64,000 nt of DNA from Clostridiales bacterium (GCA_004556755.1 SFFW01000007.1:1-64000), one strand, 5' to 3'; counted from the stretch's first letter, positions 32,797 through 42,049 are shown. The notes: generated from the sequence alone by a model not told the origin. Numbers and translations: made by a program.

Positions 32797-33375
32797 ATGA
32801 CGAGCCCTCAGGATATTCGTGAAAAAACCTTTGAAAAGGCAGTGTTCGGCGGCTATGAAATGGGCGCCGTGGACGATTATATGGACTCTCTCGCAGCGGA
32901 GCTCGGCGCTATCCAGAAGGAGAACTCCGCTCTCAAGGCGAAGATGAAGGTCCTTGTTGACAAGATCGAGGAATACCGCACCAACGAAAGTGCGCTCAAT
33001 ATGGCTATCCTCTCCGCGCAGAAGCTCAGCGTTCAGATCGAGAGCGACGCACGCAGCCGTGCAGCCGCCATCGTTTCCGAGGCCGAGGCAAAGGCAGCCG
33101 CAACCATCGGCAGCATCGACGAGAGGATCGCTCAGGAGGAGGATCGCCTCCAGAAGGCAAAGCTCAGCTCCGCAAAGTTCTTTGAGACCATGAAGGAGCT
33201 TTGCCAGAAGCAGCTTGCAAATCTTGACTCCATAAGCGTCGCATCCCGCAGCGTTAAGTACGACGCTGCTCCTGCGGACGCCCGAATACAGAACGAGAGC
33301 AATTCAGCCAAGGCAGAAGCCGACCAGCCGGACAACGGCAACACTCAGGTATTCATGTTCTCAAAGGACAACTGA
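32797..33375 (+). CDS. divIVA: DivIVA-domain cell division protein
   Basis: A 192-residue coiled-coil protein that marks curved membrane at poles and septa. N-terminal lipid-binding domain (TSPQDIREKTFEKAVFGGYE, then MGAVDDYMDSLAAELG) and a long coiled coil to about residue 150 (KLSVQIESDARSRAAAIVSE). I chose ATG 32797; a GTG at 32785 is in frame. A terminator follows. Confidence 0.93.
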   Translation: MTSPQDIREKTFEKAVFGGYEMGAVDDYMDSLAAELGAIQKENSALKAKMKVLVDKIEEYRTNESALNMAILSAQKLSVQIESDARSRAAAIVSEAEAKAAATIGSIDERIAQEEDRLQKAKLSSAKFFETMKELCQKQLANLDSISVASRSVKYDAAPADARIQNESNSAKAEADQPDNGNTQVFMFSKDN

Positions 33376-33395
33376 GCGGGTTGCTCCTCTCGGCG

Positions 33396-33425
33396 AAAAG
33401 GCGTGCCGCCAAAGCACGCTTTTTT
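33396..33425 (+). terminator. Terminator after divIVA
   Basis: GCGTGC/GCACGC (33401-33406, 33414-33419) with a 7-base loop, preceded by AAAA and followed by T6. No T-box features are present between divIVA and ileS. Confidence 0.6.
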
Positions 33426-33491
33426 GCGTTTGTATCCGATTATTCCGCAGCCGACAAAACGGCAACATCTGAAAGAATGGAGTTTACAGCT

Positions 33492-36290
33492 ATGGCACAG
33501 AAGTACGATTACACACTGAATCTTCCCAAGACCGATTTTCCCATGAGAGCGGGTCTGCCCAAGCGTGAGCCGGAGATGCTCGCCCACTGGCAGGAGCTTG
33601 ACATCTACAACGAAATGCTCAAGAAAAACGAGGGCAAGCCCCTGTTTAACCTGCACGACGGACCTCCGTTCAGTAACGGCAACATCCACATGGGACACGC
33701 ACTTAATAAGTCCATCAAGGACTTTATCACCAGAAGCTATGCGATGCGTGGCTACTACACCCCCTATATCCCCGGCTGGGACAACCACGGTATGCCCATC
33801 GAGAGCGCCATCATCAAGGAGCAGAAGCTCAACCACAAGGCGATGAGCGTCGCCGACTTCCGCTCCGCCTGCGAGGCCTACGCCGAGAAGTACATCGGTA
33901 TTCAGATGGAGGGCTTTAAGCGCCTCGGCGTCATCGCCGACTGGGAGCATCCCTACAAGACCATGAACAAGGGCTTTGAAGCGGACGAGGTCCGTGTCTT
34001 CGGCAAAATGTACGCCAAGGGCTACATCTACAAGGGTCTAAAGCCCGTCTACTGGTGCGCCCACGACGAGACGGCGCTTGCCGAGGCGGAGATCGAGTAT
34101 CAGGACGACCCCTGCACCACCGTGTACGTCAAATTCCTGATGAACGACGATCTCGGAAAGCTGTCGCACCTCGACCTCAGTAAGCTCAACTTCCTCATCT
34201 GGACGACCACCGTCTGGACGCTGCCCGGCAACCTCGCCATCGCCCTGCATCCGAGCGAGAGCTACGCCGTCGTCAAACCCGCAAGCAGCGATGAAATGTA
34301 CATCATAGCGGAGGCGCTCGTCGAGAAGGTCATGCGCATCGGCGGCTTTGAGGAGTACGGCATCGTGGAGACACACCCCGGCGAGTTCTTCGAGAATATG
34401 CTGGCGTCTCACCCCTTCCTGCCCAAGACCAGCCGTCTCGTGCTTGCCGACTACGTCACCATGGACTCCGGTACCGGCTGCGTTCACACCGCTCCCGGCT
34501 TCGGCGCCGACGACTATCAGACCTGCAAGCGCTACGGTATGGACATGGTCGTTCCCGTGGACGATCAGGGCCGCCACACCGATTACGCCGGCAAGTACGC
34601 CGGTCTTAAAACCGAGGAATCCAATCCGATCATCTTAAACGATATGAAGGAGAGCGGAGCGCTCTTCGCCTCCGAGGACATCGTTCACAGCTACCCGCAC
34701 TGCTGGAGATGCAAGCACCCCATCATCTTCCGTGCCACTCCGCAGTGGTTCTGCTCCGTCGACGGCTTCAAGGACGAGGCGATCGCCGCCTGCGAAAACG
34801 TCCGCTGGCTGCCCGCATGGGGCAAGGACCGCATGGGCGCAATGATCCGTGAGCGTGCCGACTGGTGCATCTCCCGTCAGCGCCGCTGGGGTCTGCCCAT
34901 CCCCGTGTTCTACTGCTCCGACTGCGCAGAGCCCGTCTGCACCGACGAGAGCATCGAATCCGTCGCCTCCGTCTTTGAGAAGGAAGGCTCGAACGCATGG
35001 TTCGAGAAGGACGTCTCCGAGCTTCTGCCGGAGGGCTTCGTTTGCCCGCACTGCGGCGGCGTTCACTTCACCAAGGAGACCGACACCCTCGACGGTTGGT
35101 TCGACTCCGGCTCCACCCATTATGCCGCAATGAAGCGTGACCAGGGCTTCTGGCCCGCTTCCATGTACATGGAGGGCGGCGATCAGTACAGAGGCTGGTT
35201 CCAGTCCTCGCTCTTGGTTGCGGTCGGCGCTCTGGGCATGGGCGCACCGTATAAGGAGTGCCTCACCCACGGCTGGACGGTCGACGGCGAAGGCAGAGCA
35301 ATGCACAAGAGCCTCGGCAACGGCGTCGATCCCGCCGACATCATCAAGGAGTTCGGCGCAGACATGATCCGTCTTTGGGCAGGCTCCGCCGACTACCATG
35401 TCGACGTGCGCTGCTCCAAGGAGATCTTCCGTCAGCTTTCGCAGAGCTACCTCAAGTTCCGCAATACCGCACGCTACTGCCTCGGCAACCTCGACGGCTT
35501 CGACCCCGATTCCCCCGTTGCGCCGGAGGATATGCTTGAGCTTGACCGTTGGGCGATCACCCGTCTCAACGCTCTCATCGAAAAGGCGTTTGCCGCCTAC
35601 GACGAGTACGAGTTCCACGTCGTGTCCCATCTTATCAACGACTTCTGCGTCGTCGAGCTGAGCAACTTCTACCTCGACATCATCAAGGACAGACTGTACT
35701 GCGAGGAGAAGGACGGTCTCAAGCGCCGCTCGGCACAGACCGCACTGTTCTTCATCCTCGACACCCTGACCAAGATGTTCGCACCCATCCTTGCCTTCAC
35801 CTGTGACGAGATCTGGCTTTCCATGAAGCACAGAAAGACCGACGACAGCCGCAACGTGGTCCTCAACGAGATGAACAAGCCCTTCACCGAGTACGCTCTT
35901 GATGAAAAAGAGATGGCGAAGTGGGATACGCTCATCTCCGTCAGAAACGACGTGAACGGCGTGCTTGAGCGCGCGAGAGCCGACAAGCGCATCGGCAAGC
36001 CGCTTGAGGCTTCCGTGACCTTGAGCGCCAAGGGCGAGGGCGCTGAGCTTCTCGACCGCATCTCCGACATGGACCTCCGTGACCTGTTCATCGTCTCCGA
36101 GTGCCTCATCTCCGAGGACGCAGACGAGGAGGACGCCGTTTCCGGCGTCGGCTCCGCAAATCCGGAGCTTAAGATCTCCGTCCGTGAGGCGCCCGGCGTG
36201 AAGTGTCCCCGCTGCTGGATGCATTCTCTGAAGGCGGACCCCGAAACGGGTCTCTGCCCCCGCTGCGCCGACGTAGTTTCAAAGCTCTGA
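33492..36290 (+). CDS. ileS: Isoleucyl-tRNA synthetase
   Basis: A 932-residue class I synthetase. HIGH motif appears as NGNIHMGHALNKS, the KMSKS loop as AMHKSLGNGVDP, and the editing domain holds TTTVWTLPGNLAIALHP. The C-terminal zinc finger has CPRCWMH and CPRCADVV. ATG 33492 with GGAG 10 bases away; an in-frame extension to 33381 runs through the terminator. It lies between divIVA and lspA, a common Firmicute order. Confidence 0.96.
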   Translation: MAQKYDYTLNLPKTDFPMRAGLPKREPEMLAHWQELDIYNEMLKKNEGKPLFNLHDGPPFSNGNIHMGHALNKSIKDFITRSYAMRGYYTPYIPGWDNHGMPIESAIIKEQKLNHKAMSVADFRSACEAYAEKYIGIQMEGFKRLGVIADWEHPYKTMNKGFEADEVRVFGKMYAKGYIYKGLKPVYWCAHDETALAEAEIEYQDDPCTTVYVKFLMNDDLGKLSHLDLSKLNFLIWTTTVWTLPGNLAIALHPSESYAVVKPASSDEMYIIAEALVEKVMRIGGFEEYGIVETHPGEFFENMLASHPFLPKTSRLVLADYVTMDSGTGCVHTAPGFGADDYQTCKRYGMDMVVPVDDQGRHTDYAGKYAGLKTEESNPIILNDMKESGALFASEDIVHSYPHCWRCKHPIIFRATPQWFCSVDGFKDEAIAACENVRWLPAWGKDRMGAMIRERADWCISRQRRWGLPIPVFYCSDCAEPVCTDESIESVASVFEKEGSNAWFEKDVSELLPEGFVCPHCGGVHFTKETDTLDGWFDSGSTHYAAMKRDQGFWPASMYMEGGDQYRGWFQSSLLVAVGALGMGAPYKECLTHGWTVDGEGRAMHKSLGNGVDPADIIKEFGADMIRLWAGSADYHVDVRCSKEIFRQLSQSYLKFRNTARYCLGNLDGFDPDSPVAPEDMLELDRWAITRLNALIEKAFAAYDEYEFHVVSHLINDFCVVELSNFYLDIIKDRLYCEEKDGLKRRSAQTALFFILDTLTKMFAPILAFTCDEIWLSMKHRKTDDSRNVVLNEMNKPFTEYALDEKEMAKWDTLISVRNDVNGVLERARADKRIGKPLEASVTLSAKGEGAELLDRISDMDLRDLFIVSECLISEDADEEDAVSGVGSANPELKISVREAPGVKCPRCWMHSLKADPETGLCPRCADVVSKL

Positions 36291-36342
36291 AACGGGAAGA
36301 TAGCTCCCGTTCGTTCCGAATAGAAAGAAAGGAACCTTTATC

Positions 36343-37185
36343 ATGCTGTATGCCATTATCGCAGTCATAGTGCTGATACTTGACCAGTGGCTCAAGTATT
36401 GGGTAACGCTGAACATCACCCTCTCCACCGGAGAGCAGCCGCTTATCGGCGGCGTCATCAAGCTCGTAAACGTCCATAACGACGGGGCGGCGTTCAGCGC
36501 TTTCAGCAATATGCCGTACATGAAGTGGGTGTTCATCGGACTGACCGTGCTTTTGGCAGTCGCCGTTGCGGTGCTGCTTGCAAAGAAGGTCTTTAAGGGG
36601 CCCTTTGCGACGACCTGTCTCGTGCTTATCCTTGCGGGTGCGGTCGGCAACTGCATCGACCGCCTTGTCTACGGCTACGTCGTGGATATGTTCAAGCTTG
36701 AGTTTGTGAACTTTGCGGTGTTCAACGTTGCGGATGCCGTGCTGGTCGTGGCAAGCCTGCTGTTTATCATCTACCTGTTCGTCGGCGATAAGGACGACGG
36801 CAAAAAGGCTCCCGCCAAGGGGAAAAAGCCCAAGGCAAAGAAACAGTCCGACGGCGAAAAGCCCCACGCAAAGAAGCGCAGCGAAAATAAGTCAGACGAT
36901 ACGGAGCTTTCCTACGGGATCGACAGCCGCAGCGTCGAGACGGGCGATACATCCGCTCCCATAAAAACCGAGGAGCAGGACCCCTTCTGGGATTCCTTCA
37001 AGGCGTCCCTGCGTGAGGAGGAAAAGCCCGCCAAGGCAAAGACGCCGGAGGAGCCAAAGCTTGACCTTGCGGCAGTGAAGGAGGCGGCCCGCCCCGCAAA
37101 GAGCGAGGCGCCGGAGTTCCGTATGCCGCCCAAAGAGGAGTCCGAGGAGTTCAGCCTTGAGGACATCCTTTCCGAATTTAAGTGA
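36343..37185 (+). CDS. lspA: Signal peptidase II (LspA) with a long charged C-terminal tail
   Basis: A 280-residue protein. Residues 1-148 are a normal four-helix LspA that removes lipoprotein signal peptides: NVHNDGAAFS, GNCIDRLVYGYVVDMF (catalytic Asp115) and FNVADAVL (catalytic Asp131). Residues ~148-280 are an extra cytosolic tail rich in Lys, Glu and Ala (KKAPAKGKKPKAKKQSDG, later KLDLAAVKEAARPAK) ending in EFSLEDILSEFK. LspA is usually about 150-170 residues, so the tail is unusual. SD AAAGGA. rluD follows after one base. Confidence 0.93.
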   Translation: MLYAIIAVIVLILDQWLKYWVTLNITLSTGEQPLIGGVIKLVNVHNDGAAFSAFSNMPYMKWVFIGLTVLLAVAVAVLLAKKVFKGPFATTCLVLILAGAVGNCIDRLVYGYVVDMFKLEFVNFAVFNVADAVLVVASLLFIIYLFVGDKDDGKKAPAKGKKPKAKKQSDGEKPHAKKRSENKSDDTELSYGIDSRSVETGDTSAPIKTEEQDPFWDSFKASLREEEKPAKAKTPEEPKLDLAAVKEAARPAKSEAPEFRMPPKEESEEFSLEDILSEFK

Positions 37186-37186
37186 T

Positions 37187-38104
37187 ATGGACGAATTGAG
37201 AATAATTGCAGAGGAGAGCGGCGAGCGTATCGACGCTCTCCTTGCTCAAAATGTGGAAACGCTCAGCCGCAGCGCCGTGCAGCGGCTCATCGACGGCGGC
37301 AGCGTGCTGGTAAACGGTGCGCCCGTCAGGAAAAATTACAAATGCAGCCCCGGCGACGAGATATTTCTCGTGCTGCCGGAAAGCGAGGAGACCGAGCTTG
37401 TGCCGCAGGACATTCCGCTCGACGTCGTGTACGAGGACGGCGACGTTATCGTCGTAAACAAGCCCCGGGGCATGGTGGTGCATCCTGCGCCGGGTCATCC
37501 CGACGGTACGCTCGTTAACGCCCTGCTGCATTACTGCGGCAGCAGTCTGTCCGGCGTCGGCGGCGAGAAGCGCCCGGGCATCGTTCACCGCATCGACAAG
37601 GACACGTCGGGGCTTATCATTGCCGCCAAGAACGATTTTGCGCACCTTGCGCTGTCGGCGCAGCTTGCCGACAGGAGTCTTTCGAGGGTGTACGAGGCGG
37701 TCGTGCGGGGCGGTATGCGTCAGGATTCCGGGACGGTGGACGCCTCCATCGGCAGACACCCGACCGACCGAAAGCGCATGGCGGTGACGGAGAAAAACTC
37801 CCGCAATGCGGTCACGCACTGGGAGGTCGTCGCCCGCTATCGGGGCTACACCCATGTGCGCTGCCGTCTTGAGACCGGGCGCACTCACCAGATTCGGGTG
37901 CATATGGCGCACATCGGGCATCCCCTCCTCGGCGACGGGCTGTACGGTGCGCCCTGTCCCGAAAAGGGGCTGGAGGGTCAGTGCCTGCACGCAGCGCAGC
38001 TCAAGTTCGTGCATCCCCGCAGCGGCGAGTGCGTTCATCTCAGTGCCCCCCTGCCGGAGTATTTCTTAAACGTCCTCTCCCGCCTCGGCGCAGAGACAAT
38101 ATAA
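37187..38104 (+). CDS. rluD: RluD-family 23S rRNA pseudouridine synthase
   Basis: A 305-residue enzyme with an N-terminal S4 domain (ERIDALLAQNVETLSRSAVQ) and catalytic domain including HRIDKDTSGLIIAAKN (catalytic Asp) and LETGRTHQIRVHMAHIGHP. It probably modifies 23S rRNA uridines. ATG 37187, two bases past the lspA stop, without a strong SD, so translation is probably coupled. Its stop codon lies in an ATAAT repeat. Confidence 0.93.
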   Translation: MDELRIIAEESGERIDALLAQNVETLSRSAVQRLIDGGSVLVNGAPVRKNYKCSPGDEIFLVLPESEETELVPQDIPLDVVYEDGDVIVVNKPRGMVVHPAPGHPDGTLVNALLHYCGSSLSGVGGEKRPGIVHRIDKDTSGLIIAAKNDFAHLALSAQLADRSLSRVYEAVVRGGMRQDSGTVDASIGRHPTDRKRMAVTEKNSRNAVTHWEVVARYRGYTHVRCRLETGRTHQIRVHMAHIGHPLLGDGLYGAPCPEKGLEGQCLHAAQLKFVHPRSGECVHLSAPLPEYFLNVLSRLGAETI

Positions 38105-38133
38105 TATAATATAATATAATATAATATAATAAT
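38099..38133. repeat. ATAAT pentanucleotide repeat, about 6.5 copies
   Basis: (ATAAT)6 at 38101-38130 with partial units at each side. The rluD stop codon (38102-38104) lies in the first unit, so unit-number change would not alter the protein. It directly precedes a terminator. Confidence 0.9.
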
Positions 38134-38136
38134 AAG

Positions 38137-38166
38137 AAAAAACGGTGAGTTGCCTCACCGTTTTTT
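38137..38166. terminator. Bidirectional terminator between rluD and spoIVB
   Basis: AAAAAACGGTGAG/CTCACCGTTTTTT (38137-38149, 38154-38166) with a TTGC loop serves both converging genes. Confidence 0.9.
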
Positions 38167-38167
38167 C

Positions 38168-39160
38168 TTATGCCGCTTCGTTGCAGCTTTGAGCTGCCTC
38201 GGTCATATCGCTTATGCTGATACCGTAGCCTGCCGCCGGATCGTTCACGAAAACGTGCGTCACCGCACCGACGAGCCGTCCGTTTTGGATCACGGGAGAG
38301 CCGCTCATGCCCTGAACGATGCCGCCCGTCGCCTCAAGCAGCGCCTCGTCCGTCACGGCGATCTGGAAGCAGCTATGCCCGTTTTGCTCAAAAACTCTGA
38401 CGATCTCGATCTCGTACTCCCCGACCTCGCTGCCGGAAAGCGTGCATCGTATCGTCGCCTTGCCCTGCTTTGCCTCGCCGGTTTCGAGTATCTCCGACTT
38501 GTCAAAGTCAGCCACGCCGAAGATGCCGCAGCCGCAGTTTATGCGGATGTCGCCCAGCGCATAAAGCTCGTCCGACTCGCCGCAAAGCTCGCCGGGCTTG
38601 CCACGCTGACCGGGCTTTATGCCGACGATCTCGGCACTGAAAATGCTGCCGTCGCTCAGCGGCACGATGCGTCCGGTGTCGCCGTCGCTGATGCCGTGAC
38701 CGAGAGCGCCGTAGATCCCGGTCTCCGGATCGTAAAAGGTGAGCGTGCCGACGCCGCTTATGCCGTCACGCAGCCAAAGTCCGAGACGGTAAGCTCCGTC
38801 CGTGCTTTTCGCCGGAGTGAGCTTTAGGGTCTTTTGCTTTCCGTCACGATTGACCGTCACCTTGATCTCGTCGCCGTTCAGGGCAGCGGCCGCCGCCGTA
38901 AAGTCCTCGGCGCTTTTGACCTCGACGCCGCCGAGCTTCACGATGACGTCGCCTTTTCTGATGCCCGCCTCCTCCGCCGGAGAGACGCTGCCGTTTTCCG
39001 TCTCCACCGCCGATGTCCCGGCGACGATAACGCCGTTTGCGCTGATGCGTATACCGACCGCCTCGCCGCCGACCGCAAGAGAGTCCGCCAGAGCCGCCGT
39101 GCCGATTGAGACTGCCAGCACCAAGGCTCCGAAAATGCCCGTTATTCTTTTAAAAATCAA
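38168..39160 (-). CDS. spoIVB: SpoIVB-like S55 serine peptidase with PDZ domain
   Basis: A 330-residue exported protein. Signal/anchor at residues 1-25, PDZ domain (about 40-115; SPAEEAGIRKGDVIVKLGG), then the S55 domain with catalytic His in YGALGHGISD and Ser in IVQGMSGSPVIQNGRLVGAV. In Bacillus SpoIVB cleaves SpoIVFA to activate pro-sigma-K during sporulation. TTG start 39160 with GGGGGTG upstream. A CATACTT (minus strand, 39188-39194) is close to the sigma-F/G -10 CATACTA. Spo0A, the usual neighbour, is not here. Confidence 0.88.
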   Translation of the reverse strand: MIFKRITGIFGALVLAVSIGTAALADSLAVGGEAVGIRISANGVIVAGTSAVETENGSVSPAEEAGIRKGDVIVKLGGVEVKSAEDFTAAAAALNGDEIKVTVNRDGKQKTLKLTPAKSTDGAYRLGLWLRDGISGVGTLTFYDPETGIYGALGHGISDGDTGRIVPLSDGSIFSAEIVGIKPGQRGKPGELCGESDELYALGDIRINCGCGIFGVADFDKSEILETGEAKQGKATIRCTLSGSEVGEYEIEIVRVFEQNGHSCFQIAVTDEALLEATGGIVQGMSGSPVIQNGRLVGAVTHVFVNDPAAGYGISISDMTEAAQSCNEAA

Positions 39161-39281
39161 AATTTTTCACCCCCGTTTTCTCGTTATAAGTATGTGTTCG
39201 GCTGCGTAAAATAAAGCAGGTGAAATTTAAGCATTTTGCCTTTACACTGATTTATCTGAGCTTTTGACGAAAGGAAAAACA

Positions 39282-40562
39282 ATGAAAATTTTAAAATACG
39301 GCAGCACGGGTCCGAATGTGCAGCTATTGCAGCTTGCGCTGAACCGTGCGCAGAATGCGCTGCTTGACACCGACGGCGTTTTCGGCGAACGCACGAGAAA
39401 TGCGCTCATCCGTTTTCAGGCGGAAAACGGTCTGAGCGCAGACGGCATTGCGGGTCCTCAGACGCAGGCGGCGCTGCGTCCGTGGTACACCGGAGTGTAT
39501 ATGCACCGTGTCCGGCAGGGCGACACGCTGTGGTCGATCTCCCGGATGCACGGCGTGAGCCTTGAGAGCATCGTCGCCGCAAACCCCGGCATCGACCCCG
39601 CAAACCTCGTCCTCGGCTCGACCGTGAAGGTGCCGCTGCCGTTTTCCGTCGTGCCAACCGACATTGACTGGAGCAGCGAGCTTGTCGCCTACTGCGCTGA
39701 GGGACTGCCCGCACGCTATCCGTTTCTGAAAAGCTCCGTCATCGGCAGCAGCGTCATGGGCAAGCCGCTTTACGCGCTGAGCTTCGGGACGGGCGCAAAC
39801 CGTGTCGTGTACAACGCCTCGCACCACGCAAACGAGTGGATATGCACGCCGATGCTGTTTAAGTACATAGAGGAGCTGTGCCGTGCATACGCCTCAGGGG
39901 GCGTGATCTTCGGTCAGAGCGCCGCCGAGCTGTACCGCCTTTCGACGGTCATCTTTGTACCGGCGGTGAATCCCGACGGCATCGACCTCGTGACCGGGGC
40001 TATCTGCGAGGGCGAATACTTTGACGCTGCCCGCCGCATCGCCGCACGCTATCCGTCGATCCCGTTCCCGTCCGGCTGGAAGGCGAACATCAGGGGCGTT
40101 GACCTCAATCTGCAATACCCCGCAGGCTGGGAGACGGCACGGGACAACAAATTTGCGCTGGGCTTTGTCAGTCCCGCTCCCGCCGACTACGTCGGCTCGG
40201 CGCCGCTCGTTGCATCCGAAAGCCGTGCGATGTACGATTTTACGATGTCGGTCTCTCCGGCACTCACGCTGTCGTACCACTCGCAGGGGCGGGTGATCTA
40301 TTGGAGGTACACCGACTACGAGCCGCCCCGCTCACGGCAGATCGCCGAGGCGTTTGCCGCCGTGTCGGGCTACTCGGTCGAGGATACGCCCTACGCCTCC
40401 GGCTTTGCGGGCTACAAGGACTGGTTCATTCAGAATTTCAACCGTCCCGGCTACACGATCGAGGTCGGGCTTGGCACAAATCCCCTGCCGCTGAGCCAGT
40501 TTGACGGCATCTATTCCGAAAATCTCGGCATCCTGACCTACGGAGCGCTCGCAACGCTGTAA
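39282..40562 (+). CDS. Peptidoglycan M14 endopeptidase with PG-binding and LysM domains
   Basis: A 426-residue enzyme like gamma-D-glutamyl-meso-diaminopimelate peptidase I. Domains in order: PG_binding_1 (about 1-65; GVFGERTRNALIRFQ), LysM (about 74-117; HRVRQGDTLWSISRMHGVSL), and M14 zinc carboxypeptidase (about 130-426; NASHHANEW with zinc His/Glu, LTLSYHSQG with zinc His, YTIEVGLG with catalytic Glu). It has no signal peptide, so it may act inside the forespore/mother cell or leave by another route. SD AAAGGA. Confidence 0.9.
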   Translation: MKILKYGSTGPNVQLLQLALNRAQNALLDTDGVFGERTRNALIRFQAENGLSADGIAGPQTQAALRPWYTGVYMHRVRQGDTLWSISRMHGVSLESIVAANPGIDPANLVLGSTVKVPLPFSVVPTDIDWSSELVAYCAEGLPARYPFLKSSVIGSSVMGKPLYALSFGTGANRVVYNASHHANEWICTPMLFKYIEELCRAYASGGVIFGQSAAELYRLSTVIFVPAVNPDGIDLVTGAICEGEYFDAARRIAARYPSIPFPSGWKANIRGVDLNLQYPAGWETARDNKFALGFVSPAPADYVGSAPLVASESRAMYDFTMSVSPALTLSYHSQGRVIYWRYTDYEPPRSRQIAEAFAAVSGYSVEDTPYASGFAGYKDWFIQNFNRPGYTIEVGLGTNPLPLSQFDGIYSENLGILTYGALATL

Positions 40563-40580
40563 GAGGTGCAGGTAAAACAA

Positions 40581-40614
40581 AACTCCGAAAACGGAAACCC
40601 GTTTTCGGAGTTTT
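40581..40614. terminator. Bidirectional terminator
   Basis: AAACTCCGAAAACG/CGTTTTCGGAGTTT (40581-40594, 40601-40614) with a 6-base loop ends the M14 peptidase gene and the converging lipoprotein gene. Confidence 0.88.
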
Positions 40615-40641
40615 TCATATTCGTTTAACTCGCTTCGGCGA

Positions 40642-41904
40642 TCACTTGTCGCTCGATTCCTTGCTTGCCTTGTAGTCCTTGTAGCTCGTGAGCTTAAAGC
40701 CGCTGTCGGTGAACATCGACTTGAAGTTCGACGCCTCAAAGCCGTTTACAAACTCGACCGTCGCCTTCTCCGTCTTTCCGTCGAGCATATCGGAGAACTC
40801 TTTATCCGCAACGGTGGCGGCAAGAGTCATGGTGGAGCTGGCGTAGGGGTCGATGATCGACTTTGCCGTGTCTAGGGGCAGACGTACGATGATGTGATAG
40901 CCGTAGGTGCTCTTAACAGGCTCCGAGACCTCGTACTCCTTGAGGCTCAGGCAGCAGTTATAAAACTCCTCGACCATTGCGCCCTTGGCAAACTCGTAGC
41001 CCTCGGCGTTGTCGGAGTACATGAAATTATCCGCCTTGTTTGCGGTACCGCAGTTCGGGCAGGTGAGCTTGCCCTCGTCGAAGTCCTTCTTGTGGATGCC
41101 GAAAACCTTCTCGCAGCCGGTGCATTTTGCACGGTACAGGAGATCGTCGCAGTACTCGGCCTTAAGCTCGGCAAAGCGGGTCATCATCTCGTCGGTGTCG
41201 CTTATCGCACGAAGCTCGTCGGAGAGCTGCTTTGCAAGCTCGGTGCGGCGTGCGATCTCGGCATCGGAATACTCCACGGTGCCGTTCGGGTCCTTGGTCT
41301 GAATGAGGATGTGGTTTGCGTTCACATAGCCGTTTTCCTCGGCGTACTTGAGAACGTCGGCTTCCTTGAGCTTCTCACCGTTTTCGCCGTACATATCCTC
41401 AAAAAGTGCGTTTGAAATGAGGTTCATTTCAAGGTTCTTCTTGTAGTAGTCGTAGTTTATGTTGACGCCCGCAAGGTACTCACGGAGCTTTTCCTGGTCG
41501 GCGCCCTTACCGCACCAATTCTCGGCGGCGGTTTTGAGGGTTTCGTCGATCTCCGCTTTGTCCTCGTCGCTGAGCTTTAAGCCTCTGTCGTTAAACTCCG
41601 CCTCGACTATGCAGCTTTTGACGATGGTCTCCTTGGTGTTTGCAACGCACCACTCGAAGTTGGTCTGATTCTCGTCGAGGGGTGAGGCGGCGTCCCAGTC
41701 AACGGCGCTGCTGCCGGTGTAGCTGCTGTATACGTACTGGAGGTAGCTTGCGGAGTAGCCGAGCCAGTAGCAGTATTCGTCGAAGCTGACCTCGGTGCCG
41801 TTCACGACCATGACGGTGTCTTCCTTGTAGCTGTCGCCGGAGCAGCCCGCAAAGCAGCCCAGAACCATAATGAGAGCGAGCGTAAGCGTAATAAATTTTT
41901 TCAT
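40642..41904 (-). CDS. PrsA-like foldase lipoprotein with a zinc-ribbon insertion
   Basis: A 420-residue lipoprotein: signal and lipobox (LGC at 17 or FAGC at 21). SurA/PrsA-like N-part (residues 30-185), then a PpiC rotamase split by an insert. NANHILIQTKDPN begins the domain (residue ~196), AKGAMVEEFYNCCLSLKEYE and STYGYHIIVRL close it (about 306-341). Between them (residues 261-285) lie CTGC and CPNC, a zinc-ribbon pattern unusual outside the cytoplasm. It probably helps fold exported proteins. ATG 41904 with GGAG. Confidence 0.85.
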   Translation of the reverse strand: MKKFITLTLALIMVLGCFAGCSGDSYKEDTVMVVNGTEVSFDEYCYWLGYSASYLQYVYSSYTGSSAVDWDAASPLDENQTNFEWCVANTKETIVKSCIVEAEFNDRGLKLSDEDKAEIDETLKTAAENWCGKGADQEKLREYLAGVNINYDYYKKNLEMNLISNALFEDMYGENGEKLKEADVLKYAEENGYVNANHILIQTKDPNGTVEYSDAEIARRTELAKQLSDELRAISDTDEMMTRFAELKAEYCDDLLYRAKCTGCEKVFGIHKKDFDEGKLTCPNCGTANKADNFMYSDNAEGYEFAKGAMVEEFYNCCLSLKEYEVSEPVKSTYGYHIIVRLPLDTAKSIIDPYASSTMTLAATVADKEFSDMLDGKTEKATVEFVNGFEASNFKSMFTDSGFKLTSYKDYKASKESSDK

Positions 41905-41937
41905 TTGCAATTCTCCATTCTGCAAAAATCACATATC

Positions 41938-41966
41938 ATTTTACTATACAATAGTTGCGTAATCAA
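41938..41966 (-). promoter_or_regulatory. Sigma-A promoter of the PrsA-like gene
   Basis: Minus-strand TTGATT (41961-41966) and TAAAAT (41938-41943) with a 17-base spacer. Confidence 0.65.
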
Positions 41967-42012
41967 CAGATATTTGTAAATATTTAAGCCTCGCCGTGGG
42001 GGCTTTAGATTC

Positions 42013-42041
42013 TTGACGATTTGTCGGCAAAGGAATATAAT
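42013..42041 (+). promoter_or_regulatory. Sigma-A promoter of mfd, giving an almost leaderless mRNA
   Basis: TTGACG (42013-42018) and TATAAT (42036-42041) with a 17-base spacer. The -10 ends only 8 bases before the mfd ATG (42050), so transcription should start within a base or two of the start codon. Confidence 0.75.
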
Positions 42042-42049
42042 ATTTTGTT

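Noticed and set aside
33376-33491. T-box riboswitch before ileS
   Set aside because: Only ~116 bases, with a single terminator-like hairpin and no T-box core sequence or specifier loop.
34635-36224. 529-codon minus-strand ORF opposite ileS
   Set aside because: Shadow frame of ileS with its complete catalytic motifs on the other strand.
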